Shown: positions 6,508 to 12,398 of the stretch, in pieces | Layout: every line of letters begins with the position of its first letter | Position numbering within the stretch: position 1 is the first letter of the stretch | From: a bacterium | Lineage (GTDB): Bacteria; Bacillota; Bacilli; Lactobacillales; Streptococcaceae | Length of the DNA stretch: 12,759 nucleotides | Assembly: GCA_905221195.1 (NCBI GenBank) | Contig: CAJNCF010000013.1 | Location: forward strand, 1-12,759 | Direction: 5' to 3' | Notes under the pieces: generated by a model | What the model was told of the DNA's origin: nothing | What the model saw: the letters and a program-made list of their open reading frames with translations, nothing else | Database searches by the model: none | Translations under genes and position numbers: made by a program

Positions 6508-6942
6508 ATGAAATTTCAACAAGGCGAAGTTTATCTAATTAACTTCCCACAAAAAGGTGGGAATGAATTTTACGGAAAACACTACGCTATCATCTTAACA
6601 ACTCCTGACAAAGCTGATGGGACACTCCTAGTAGCACCTTTAACTGGTAAAAAATCAGGAAAGAAATATCGTGGTGGTATCACGATTGAAAATAGTAAAT
6701 ATCAAAACACTCCTTCCAAGCCAAAAGCTTATGCTTATGTCCGAAAAATCCAAGAAATAGACAAACGGAAAATCGTCTATAAAACAAAGAAAAAGACTGA
6801 TAGTGATGGACAAGTAATGCTAGATGCAACAGGAAAAGAGTTATATGATAAAGTTTATAGACCAGCTTACAAGCTAGATACAGACGACCATAAAAAACTA
6901 TTAGACAAAATAAAAGAAGTTCTTGGACTAGATTTATATTAA
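6508..6942 (+). CDS. MazF/ToxN-like endoribonuclease toxin candidate
   Basis: 144 aa, cytoplasmic, Lys-rich. The start MKFQQGEVYLINFPQKGG and the strands YAIILTT and GTLLVAPLTGKK follow the PemK/MazF fold order. APLTGKK (43-49, Thr46, Lys48/49) resembles the ToxN active-site stretch APLTSPK more than the usual MazF site. The Arg that MazF proteins carry in the R-P-x-(V/I) strand is His25 here (GKHYAIIL). The C-terminal third (about 95-144) is a charged extension ending in a helix (DHKKLLDKIKEVLG). The start is ATG 6508 with GGAG 6 nt upstream; a longer in-frame reading from 6388 would begin upstream of the predicted transcription start. It follows a repeat RNA and terminator and has no protein antitoxin gene beside it, which favours a type III toxin cleaving RNA. 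Exact family and cut site are unknown. Confidence 0.7.
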   Translation: MKFQQGEVYLINFPQKGGNEFYGKHYAIILTTPDKADGTLLVAPLTGKKSGKKYRGGITIENSKYQNTPSKPKAYAYVRKIQEIDKRKIVYKTKKKTDSDGQVMLDATGKELYDKVYRPAYKLDTDDHKKLLDKIKEVLGLDLY

Positions 6943-6950
6943 ATAAAAAA

Positions 6951-6979
6951 TTGACTTTTTTTAAAATTAGGGTTAGAAT
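6951..6979 (+). promoter_or_regulatory. Promoter of second small RNA unit
   Basis: TTGACT, 17 nt, TAGAAT, starting 8 nt after the toxin stop. Predicted start near 6986. No ORF follows before a terminator. Confidence 0.7.
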
Positions 6980-6985
6980 AAAATC

Positions 6986-7076
6986 ATAAAGTCGCTTGAC
7001 GACAAAATAGATGATACTGTCCCAAGAGGACATCTCTAGCCCTGCTCTTATGAGTTGGGCTTTTAATTTTTTATTT
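6986..7076 (+). ncRNA. Candidate second small RNA, about 90 nt
   Basis: It has its own promoter and terminator and no plausible ORF. Three hairpins follow one another: GTCG-CTTGA-CGAC (6991-7003), TGTCC-CAAGA-GGACA (about 7018-7032) and the terminator stem AGCCC/GGGCT. Its start (ATAAAG, short hairpin, ACAAAA, later ACTGTC) repeats the layout of the second antitoxin repeat unit. CTTGACGA at 6995-7002 is the exact complement of TCGTCAAG in both upstream repeats. It may be an antitoxin-related or regulatory RNA, or simply the structured 3' end of the toxin mRNA. Confidence 0.5.
7038..7073 (+). terminator. Terminator of second RNA and toxin transcript
   Basis: AGCCC pairs with GGGCT, with an inner CTC/GAG stem and TTAT loop, then TTTTAATTTTTT. 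Confidence 0.8.
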
Positions 7077-7078
7077 AA

Positions 7079-7105
7079 CAACTATTCCCATTTTGGAAAT
7101 AGTTG
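7079..7105. repeat. Flanking 27-bp palindromic repeat, copy 2
   Basis: CAACTATTCCC-ATTTT-GGAAATAGTTG: ten of 11 stem positions pair as Watson-Crick. Compared with copy 1 the left arm has changed at four positions, and nearly all pairing is kept. It lies 3 bp after the T run of the preceding terminator, so the two copies bracket the toxin cassette. Confidence 0.75.
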
Positions 7106-7170
7106 CGTAAAACGGAAATAAAAAAATGTGCAATAACTGATCCACATTAAAAGCTGAGAGAGGTTTCATT

Positions 7171-7767
7171 ATGAATGAAGAACGCAAAGTTTTAGGTATT
7201 TTGGCTATTATTTTCGGAGCAATCGCTCTATTTGGGTCTTGGATGCCTATTATTAACAATCTATCTTTTGTTATTGCTGTCTTAGCGCTTATATTGGGCT
7301 TGATAGGTTTAGCTATTAACAGAAAAAGACCAAAAATGTTGGCTATCATTGGTACAGTTTTAGCAGTTGTGTCAATGGTTATTGTTATCGCTACTCAATT
7401 GATGTATGCCCGTGCTTTGAATAACGCTGCTAAGAGCGTGGAAGATACTGTTAGCTCAGTAAGTTCTTCTATCGAATCATCACAAAAAGAAGAGGATGCT
7501 AAATTTAACTGGACAAAAGAACAGTTTGACGCTCTTCAGATGGGTGACATCATGAATTATGGAGCTGGTGGAACTAACTACGACGATATTGTTAGCGTTC
7601 ATGGAGAACCAAATAATATAAACACTACTACTGTCAATGATCATGAAAGTAGAACAGTTTCATATTCTTCAGCAGGAACAAAAATCCGAAGCGTTACTTT
7701 GACATTTAGCAAACAAGAAAGTGGTGCTTACTTATTGACTGCTAAAGTCGGCATCGGATTGGAATAA
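7171..7767 (+). CDS. Three-TM protein with extracytoplasmic domain, superinfection-exclusion candidate
   Basis: 198 aa. Hydrophobic segments at about 8-26, 31-49 and 56-77 with RKRPK between the second and third, then a Ser-rich linker (about 88-107) and a compact domain (about 113-198). That domain has QMGD...GGTNYDDIVSVHGEP, reminiscent of the SmpA/BamE-like DUF3862 domains of Gram-positive surface proteins, where a G-T-x-x-(D/E) helix is followed by G-x-P. By the positive-inside rule the C-terminal domain is probably outside. GAGAGAGG lies 7 nt before the ATG. No enzyme motif is seen. Genes between repressor and integrase in streptococcal phages often encode exclusion proteins (for example the lipoprotein Ltp of TP-J34), so a role in blocking DNA entry of other phages is inferred from position only. 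Confidence 0.65.
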   Translation: MNEERKVLGILAIIFGAIALFGSWMPIINNLSFVIAVLALILGLIGLAINRKRPKMLAIIGTVLAVVSMVIVIATQLMYARALNNAAKSVEDTVSSVSSSIESSQKEEDAKFNWTKEQFDALQMGDIMNYGAGGTNYDDIVSVHGEPNNINTTTVNDHESRTVSYSSAGTKIRSVTLTFSKQESGAYLLTAKVGIGLE

Positions 7768-7780
7768 TTCAAAATAAAAA

Positions 7781-7820
7781 ATCCTCACACTCGCCATCGC
7801 CAAATTTTGAGTGTGAGGAT
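7781..7820. other. Strong inverted repeat after the three-TM gene
   Basis: ATCCTCACACTC and GAGTGTGAGGAT form a perfect 12-bp stem with a 16-nt loop. On the plus strand no T run follows; the A run on its left makes it a terminator only for leftward transcripts, yet no leftward gene lies to its right within the element. Confidence 0.75.
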
Positions 7821-7826
7821 ATCGTC

Positions 7827-7864
7827 TATAAGGAAACAACCATTCAAAAGGTCGTTTTCTTATA
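7827..7864. other. Second hairpin upstream of integrase
   Basis: ATAAGGAAACAACC pairs with GGTCGTTTTCTTAT (12 Watson-Crick pairs, one G-U, one mismatch, 8-nt loop), six bases after the first hairpin and about 30 nt before the integrase start. Confidence 0.6.
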
Positions 7865-7895
7865 CCCATTTTATCAAGAAATGAGGTGAAAATCA

Positions 7896-8993
7896 ATGTG
7901 GATGGAAGAACTTTCCAACGGAAAATATAAATTTTTTGAGAGATACAAAGACCCGTACACCGAGAAATGGAAACGAGTGTCGGTTACTCTTGACTCAGGC
8001 TCAAGCAGGGCTAAAAAAGAAGCACAGAGGCTTCTGGACGAGCGATTAGAAGAAACACTAAAGAAGCTACAAACGACTGATATCGTCTATGAGCACGTTT
8101 TAAATGAGTGGTGGGCGTTTTATCAAAAGGAACTCAAGGGGAGTTCTATCAGCTCTCTTACCAGCAACGTGAATGATTTTAAAGAGACTTTTGATTTATC
8201 TGTGAAAGTGAGCAACATCGATACAAAATACATTCAGCGTTTTCTAAACAACCTTGACCTATCCCGTTCAAAAATGGAACGATATAAGTTAATCTTAAAC
8301 CTGTCTCTTGATTACGCAGTCAATCTTGAGTACATTGAAGACAATCCTGCAAGACGTGCGAAACTTCCCAAACTCGTAAAGACTATCGAAGATTTAGAAA
8401 AGACAGAAAAGAAATTCCTTGAAGAAGATGAGTTAAAAAGATTGCTTGCTGAATTTATGGCTTACAATGGTTGTCATATAGGTGAAGCTATAGCGCTTAG
8501 AGAAGAGAATGTTGATTTTGATAGCAAGACTGTCAAAATACATGGAACGCTAGATAAGACTGTAGGCTATTCTAAAGGATTAAAAACAACAACAAAAACA
8601 GCTGCAAGCTTCAGGACAGTTTCCTTATCAAAGAGTGAACTTGAAATATTAAAAGAATTCATCTCAATAAATGAACTTTCGAAAAATACAAGAGAAACCT
8701 TTAATGATCTCGGATTTATTTTTGTTACCAAGAACGGAATACCTATCCAAAATAACTCGTTTAATTTAGCGATTCAAAAAGCAAACAACCGGCTTAAAAA
8801 CCCCATTGATAAGCACTTAACTTCTCATATCTTTAGACATACCCTAGTAAGCCGACTATCAGAAAACAACGTGCCTCTAAAAGCGATTATGGCTAGAGTA
8901 GGGCATTCTGACTCTCGTACGACAAATAAAATCTATACTCACGTTACAAAGAAGATGGATGACAATATCCTCGACCTACTAGATAATTTATAG
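7896..8993 (+). CDS. int: Tyrosine-recombinase integrase, probably inactive
   Basis: 365 aa. An AP2-like arm-binding N-terminus (about 1-55, GKYKFFERYKDPYTEKWKRVS), a SAM-like core-binding domain (about 62-160) and a catalytic domain (about 173-365). Visible catalytic residues are Lys234, His311 and Arg314 (HIFRH), His337 (VGHSD) and nucleophile Tyr347 (NKIYTHV). The first catalytic Arg, normally in a TGxRIGE-type motif, is His194 (NGCHIGEA, codon CAT at 8475-8477, one transition from CGT). Only about ten residues separate FLEEDELKRLL from that motif where about 25-30 are usual, so an in-frame loss of part of a helix near 8443-8460 is likely. GAGGTG lies 7 nt before the ATG. It reads toward the right att site 13 bp away. 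The family is certain; inactivity is inferred. Confidence 0.9.
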   Translation: MWMEELSNGKYKFFERYKDPYTEKWKRVSVTLDSGSSRAKKEAQRLLDERLEETLKKLQTTDIVYEHVLNEWWAFYQKELKGSSISSLTSNVNDFKETFDLSVKVSNIDTKYIQRFLNNLDLSRSKMERYKLILNLSLDYAVNLEYIEDNPARRAKLPKLVKTIEDLEKTEKKFLEEDELKRLLAEFMAYNGCHIGEAIALREENVDFDSKTVKIHGTLDKTVGYSKGLKTTTKTAASFRTVSLSKSELEILKEFISINELSKNTRETFNDLGFIFVTKNGIPIQNNSFNLAIQKANNRLKNPIDKHLTSHIFRHTLVSRLSENNVPLKAIMARVGHSDSRTTNKIYTHVTKKMDDNILDLLDNL

Positions 8994-9005
8994 TTTTGCC
9001 CCTTT

Positions 9006-9071
9006 TTTGCCCCCTATACACAAAAAAAGCCTGTCACACAAGCTCAAATGCTTGATATGATAGGCTTTTTA
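9006..9071. repeat. Right attachment repeat (attR), also the hup terminator
   Basis: 66-bp partner of 5267-5332. On the minus strand, 8 nt past the hup stop, it folds into AAAAAGCCTATCA paired with TGTCAGGCTTTTT (one wobble) around an inner CAAGC/GCTTG stem, followed by T7. The plus strand also ends in T5 and can terminate the integrase transcript. The intact pairing marks this as the working hup terminator and the probable bacterial target site. Confidence 0.9.
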
Positions 9072-9079
9072 AAGGCTGA

Positions 9080-9355
9080 TTATTTAACAGCGTCTTTAAG
9101 AGCTTTACCAGCTTTGAATGCTGGAACTTTAGAAGCTGCAATTGTGATTTCTTTACCAGTTTGTGGGTTACGACCTTTACGTGCAGCACGCTCACGAACT
9201 TCAAAGTTACCAAAACCGATCAATTGAACTTTTTCACCAGCTGCAAGGTAGTCAGCTACTGCTGCGAATACAGCTTCAACTGCTGCTGCTGAGTCTTTCT
9301 TAGTCAATTCTGTAGCTTCTGCTACTTTAGCGATCAAATCTTGTTTGTTTGCCAT
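9080..9355 (-). CDS. hup: HU nucleoid protein (HlpA)
   Basis: 91 aa, full length. The alpha-helical dimerisation half (1-45) is followed by [21 protein letters not shown] in the DNA-binding arm (the HU/IHF signature) and [15 protein letters not shown] at the end. It bends and compacts DNA as a homodimer; streptococci have a single HU that is essential. GGAGG lies 9 nt before the ATG and a strong promoter precedes it. It forms a leftward pair with degV but has its own promoter and terminator, the latter now doubling as the element's right att site. The coding region itself is untouched by the insertion. Confidence 0.98.
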   Translation of the reverse strand: MANKQDLIAKVAEATELTKKDSAAAVEAVFAAVADYLAAGEKVQLIGFGNFEVRERAARKGRNPQTGKEITIAASKVPAFKAGKALKDAVK

Positions 9356-9396
9356 GTTAATGATTCCTCCAATTTAATTTCTAATTAACAACTATA

Positions 9397-9425
9397 ATCA
9401 TATCCTAAAATCCCTTCTAGGTCAA
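9397..9425 (-). promoter_or_regulatory. Promoter of hup
   Basis: Minus strand TTGACC, 17 nt, TATGAT, about 42 nt before the hup ATG. Confidence 0.85.
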
Positions 9426-9473
9426 GTTAAAAACGCTATTTATTCGCATTTTCTTTATTTTTTTAGGAGTTTT

Positions 9474-10313
9474 TTAGGAATTGTAACGAATTAAAATAGC
9501 CCAAGCGTTTTCACCCGTGTGAGTTTGAATAATAGAACCTGTTTCCAATACTGAAATTGGCTTTTCAACATAAGGCTGCAAATTGTCTTTCATCTCTTTT
9601 GCCCAATCAGAACTACCAGAATATGAAATTCCAATCTCTGCTACAGAGCGTTCAGAGAGTGATGTTATCAACTCATCCAACCATTTTTTAAAAGTTTTAG
9701 CGCCACGACCTTTAACCATTGGTTGCAATTCATGGTCCTTCATCTGCATGACAACACGGATATTGAGAAGTGAGCTCAACAATCCAGTTACACGACCAAT
9801 TCGTCCACCTTTTACTAGATTTTCTAGAGTAGAAACGCCAATATAGAGCTCCGTATGTTTTTTTACTTCTTCTACATGAGATAAAATTTCCGCCATCTCT
9901 TTGCCTTCTTGTGCCAATTTAGCAGCTTCGACAACTTGGAATTTTAAGGCTTGGTCAGTGAAGGAACTATCAATAACTGTCACGTCGGCAGTAGATAAGC
10001 TAGCACCTTGACGTGCAGCTTCAACCGTACCCGAAAGGGCATGGGACATATGAATAGTAAGAATCTGGCTACCATCCTTACACAGATCTTCAAAAACTTC
10101 AGCGAAGACACCTACAGGTGGTTGACTTGTTTTCGGAAGGTTCTTACTTTCTTGCATCAACCGAAGAAATTTACCTTCTTCTTTCAAATCAGCATCCGAA
10201 TAAACAACATTATCAATCATTACAGATAGTGGAACGACCGTAATATCTAATTGCTTTACTAATTCTGGCTCAATAGTAACAGATGAATCGGTTACAATCT
10301 TAATTTTTGTCAT
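9474..10313 (-). CDS. DegV/FakB family fatty-acid-binding protein
   Basis: 279 aa, normal length. The N-terminal EDD-fold half begins [12 protein letters not shown] and contains KTSQPPVG (61-68) and SHALSGT (90-96), which contact the fatty acid carboxylate in FakB proteins; KGGRIGR (168-174) and THTGENAW (264-271) in the C-terminal half complete the pocket. FakB proteins hold a fatty acid while FakA phosphorylates it, feeding exogenous fatty acids into phospholipid. Streptococci have several FakB paralogues with different chain preferences; which one this is cannot be told here. There is no clear terminator before the hup promoter, so some transcription may run on into hup. Start at 10313 agrees with the conserved N-terminus. 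Confidence 0.93.
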   Translation of the reverse strand: MTKIKIVTDSSVTIEPELVKQLDITVVPLSVMIDNVVYSDADLKEEGKFLRLMQESKNLPKTSQPPVGVFAEVFEDLCKDGSQILTIHMSHALSGTVEAARQGASLSTADVTVIDSSFTDQALKFQVVEAAKLAQEGKEMAEILSHVEEVKKHTELYIGVSTLENLVKGGRIGRVTGLLSSLLNIRVVMQMKDHELQPMVKGRGAKTFKKWLDELITSLSERSVAEIGISYSGSSDWAKEMKDNLQPYVEKPISVLETGSIIQTHTGENAWAILIRYNS

Positions 10314-10361
10314 AGTGTCAATCTTTCTATTTTAGGATTCAGATTGGTTTCCTTACTTCTA

Positions 10362-10370
10362 ATTATATCA
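10362..10370 (-). promoter_or_regulatory. Extended -10 promoter of degV gene
   Basis: TGATATAAT on the minus strand, about 48 nt before the ATG; no good -35, as usual for extended -10 promoters. Confidence 0.7.
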
Positions 10371-10400
10371 AAAAAAGATTAAAAATCCTAATGGAGTCAA

Positions 10401-10423
10401 TCAAATTTTTCTTAAAAATTTGA
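10401..10423. promoter_or_regulatory. Perfect palindrome in the yitT promoter, possible operator
   Basis: TCAAATTTTT-CTT-AAAAATTTGA, two 10-bp arms around 3 nt. It occupies the -35 and spacer of the rightward promoter and ends at the TG of its extended -10. It also lies about 30 bp upstream of the divergent degV -10. The regulator is unknown; the half-sites are in the opposite order to a FabT box (TTTGA...TCAAA). Confidence 0.5.
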
Positions 10424-10429
10424 TATAAT
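10421..10429 (+). promoter_or_regulatory. Extended -10 promoter of yitT-like gene
   Basis: TGATATAAT, the same nonamer as the degV promoter on the other strand, 25 nt before the ATG at 10455. Confidence 0.75.
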
Positions 10430-10454
10430 CAACTTATAAGAAAAGAGGTGTCCT

Positions 10455-11303
10455 ATGATTAAAAAAATCTATCCCGTTTTAACCATTTTACTAGGTGCTG
10501 GCATTTATGCTTTTGGTCTAACCTATTTTGTAATTCCCCACCATCTCTTCGAAGGAGGGGCGACAGGCATTACCCTCATTACCTTTTATCTTTTTAAAAT
10601 ACCTGTCTCTCTTATGAACCTATTGATTAATATCCCCCTTTTCATTCTAGCTTGGAAAATATTTGGAGCAAAATCTCTCTATTCTAGTTTACTTGGAACC
10701 TTGGCTCTATCTACCTGGTTAGCTTTTTTTGAGCGTATTCCCCTTCATATTGACCTTCAAGGTGATTTACTAATTACTGCCCTTATATCTGGAATTCTAT
10801 TAGGAATTGGTCTTGGAATTATCTTTAACGCTGGAGGTACAACGGGTGGAACAGATATTCTAGCCCGTATCCTCAACAAATACACTCATTTCTCCATGGG
10901 TAAACTGCTTTTTATCTTAGATTTTTGTATTCTCATGCTCATTCTCCTTATTTTTAAGGATTTGAGATTGGTTACTTACACTCTGCTCTTTACTTTCATT
11001 GTATCCCGAGTGATTGATTTGATTGGGGAAGGAGGATACGCAGGTAAAGGATTTATGATTATTACTAAACGTCCTGACCAACTTGCTAAGGCTATTAATG
11101 ATGACCTAGGACGAGGTGTTACTTTTATCTCGGGGCAAGGCTACTATAGTCAAAAAGATTTGAAAATCATCTACTGTATTGTCGGAAGAAATGAAATTGT
11201 TAAAATGAAGGAAATGATTCATCGAATCGATCCTCAAGCCTTTATAACTATTACAGAAGCCCATGAAATCCTAGGAGAAGGCTTCACCTTTGAAAAAGAA
11301 TAA
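10455..11303 (+). CDS. YitT family membrane protein (DUF161 plus DUF2179)
   Basis: 282 aa, the standard length. Five to six membrane segments within 1-190, with the family motifs HHLFEGGATGIT (29-40) and NAGGTTGGTDILARIL (125-140), then a cytoplasmic DUF2179 domain (about 205-280: GRGVTFISGQGYYSQKDLKIIYC, read in parts, and PQAFITITEAHEILGEGF). The function of the family is unknown; DUF2179 has a small alpha/beta fold suspected of ligand sensing. AAGAGGTG lies 6 nt before the ATG. It is the only rightward chromosomal gene here, divergent from degV and convergent with ribF, with which it shares a terminator. Confidence 0.92.
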   Translation: MIKKIYPVLTILLGAGIYAFGLTYFVIPHHLFEGGATGITLITFYLFKIPVSLMNLLINIPLFILAWKIFGAKSLYSSLLGTLALSTWLAFFERIPLHIDLQGDLLITALISGILLGIGLGIIFNAGGTTGGTDILARILNKYTHFSMGKLLFILDFCILMLILLIFKDLRLVTYTLLFTFIVSRVIDLIGEGGYAGKGFMIITKRPDQLAKAINDDLGRGVTFISGQGYYSQKDLKIIYCIVGRNEIVKMKEMIHRIDPQAFITITEAHEILGEGFTFEKE

Positions 11304-11334
11304 AAAGAGGTCTTGTAGTTACCTCTTTTTGTTT
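11302..11334. terminator. Bidirectional terminator between yitT-like gene and ribF
   Basis: AAAAAGAGGT-9 nt-ACCTCTTTTT, 10-bp perfect stem with T-rich sequence on one side and A-rich on the other. It begins inside the yitT stop codon and ends 16 bp from the ribF stop. Confidence 0.92.
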
Positions 11335-11349
11335 TATTTACTCAAACTT

Positions 11350-12267
11350 TTAAGACCAATTCCGCGCTACTTCTTCGTCTGCCTTTAACTGATCAACTAA
11401 TTGATCAACAGAATCAAATTTTGTCATATCACGAATGCGATCAAGCCAATAAACCATGACGGTCTCGCCATAAATATCTTGATTAAAATCAAAAATATTG
11501 ACTTCAAAACGTGCTTCTTCTCCATCAAAGGTTTCATTTTTCCCGACACTAGCCATAGCACGATACTTCTGCCTTTGAATCTCAACATCAACGACATAAA
11601 CACCATCTGCTGGCATATAAGTGCGGTCTAAAAGCACCAAATTAGCTGTCGGATAACCAATCGTACGACCACGAGCATTACCATGAACCACCATACCTCT
11701 TGATAGTAGAGGCGCTCCCAAAAGTTCTCCTGCTTCTTTCACATTTCCATCTAAAATAGCTTGACGGATACGAGTTGAACTAATCTTTCCTTTCTCATCT
11801 TCTACAGGTGGAACGATAATGACTTCTCCATCAAAGTAATCCTTTAAGTCTTCTGCCGTTTTTTGGTCAGAACCAAATGTATAATCAAAACCTGCAACAA
11901 TAATTTTAGCATTCATAGCCTTGATATAAGTTGCAAAAAATTCTTCTGCCGTGAGACTAGCAAATTGACTACTAAAATCAAGGAGATATAATTCTTCAAC
12001 ACCTTCTCGTTTTAATTTCCTCTCACGTTCAGCAGGGTTCAAAATATGTAAAAATAGGTCAGGATGATAAGGCTCTAAAGTAATTTTTGGAGATTCATTA
12101 AAGGTCATAACGACGATAGGCAATAAATCCTTTCTCGCAGCCTTATTGGCAACGCGAAATAATTCTTGATGCCCCTTGTGTATACCATCAAAATAGCCTA
12201 GAACAACGACTGAATCAGATGGTGTGCCAATATCTTTTTGGTTTTTTATAGGAATAGTAATAATCAT
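11350..12267 (-). CDS. ribF: Bifunctional riboflavin kinase / FAD synthetase RibF
   Basis: 305 aa, typical length. The N-terminal nucleotidyltransferase domain has GYFDGIHKGHQ (24-34) and SSTRIR (163-168), the FMN adenylyltransferase signature; the C-terminal flavokinase domain has GNARGRTIGYPTANL (196-210) and the catalytic Glu255 in RFEVNIFD. It phosphorylates riboflavin to FMN and adenylates FMN to FAD in the cytoplasm. No Shine-Dalgarno is present before the ATG at 12267 (ATAATTATTTT), and the -10 box ends only 6 nt upstream, so the mRNA probably starts at the ATG. No FMN riboswitch is visible. It is monocistronic, convergent with the yitT-like gene. Confidence 0.97.
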   Translation of the reverse strand: MIITIPIKNQKDIGTPSDSVVVLGYFDGIHKGHQELFRVANKAARKDLLPIVVMTFNESPKITLEPYHPDLFLHILNPAERERKLKREGVEELYLLDFSSQFASLTAEEFFATYIKAMNAKIIVAGFDYTFGSDQKTAEDLKDYFDGEVIIVPPVEDEKGKISSTRIRQAILDGNVKEAGELLGAPLLSRGMVVHGNARGRTIGYPTANLVLLDRTYMPADGVYVVDVEIQRQKYRAMASVGKNETFDGEEARFEVNIFDFNQDIYGETVMVYWLDRIRDMTKFDSVDQLVDQLKADEEVARNWS

Positions 12268-12398
12268 AAAATAATTATATCATAGTGATAGCTATTTCTG
12301 GAACAGAAAATCTGAAATGACATTTTTTTAACCTGAAGTGTACTATTTTAGAAGAATTTTGTTTTTGAAATCAACATAAATTACAAGAGATTGAGTTA
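12268..12398. other. ribF upstream region, mostly featureless
   Basis: Part of a 387-base gene-free stretch (12268-12654). This segment holds only the ribF promoter at its left end and AT-rich sequence without an ORF or hairpin I can support. The rest of the stretch is a BOX element and the end of an IS. Confidence 0.6.
12274..12282 (-). promoter_or_regulatory. Extended -10 promoter of ribF, leaderless arrangement
   Basis: TGATATAAT on the minus strand; 6 nt separate the last T from the ATG, placing the expected start site on or next to the A of the start codon. Confidence 0.75.

Larger units (their letters stand above)
5267..9071. mobile_element. Integrated lysogeny-module element (prophage remnant or minimal integrative island) in the hup terminator
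   Basis: Bounded by 66-bp direct repeats, with a tyrosine integrase reading toward the right repeat and an S24-type repressor near the left. Gene order from the right (att, integrase, accessory genes, repressor, divergent promoter) is the lysogeny module of temperate streptococcal phages. Everything normally found beyond the divergent promoter (cro, replication, packaging, structure, lysis) is absent: the leftward promoter meets the left att site after about 50 bp. All retained genes are of kinds expressed in the lysogen. The integrase seems inactive, so the element is probably fixed. Confidence 0.85.

Noticed and set aside
6680..7081. Leftward 133-codon ORF opposite the toxin.
   Set aside because: It is antisense to the toxin 3' half and the small RNA unit, has no promoter or SD, and its composition is that of a shadow frame.
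10401..10423. FabT operator controlling the degV/fakB gene.
   Set aside because: FabT boxes have TTTGA then TCAAA; here the order is reversed and the spacing does not fit.
12268..12300. FMN riboswitch ahead of ribF.
   Set aside because: The promoter is immediately upstream of the start codon, so there is no leader RNA to hold an aptamer.
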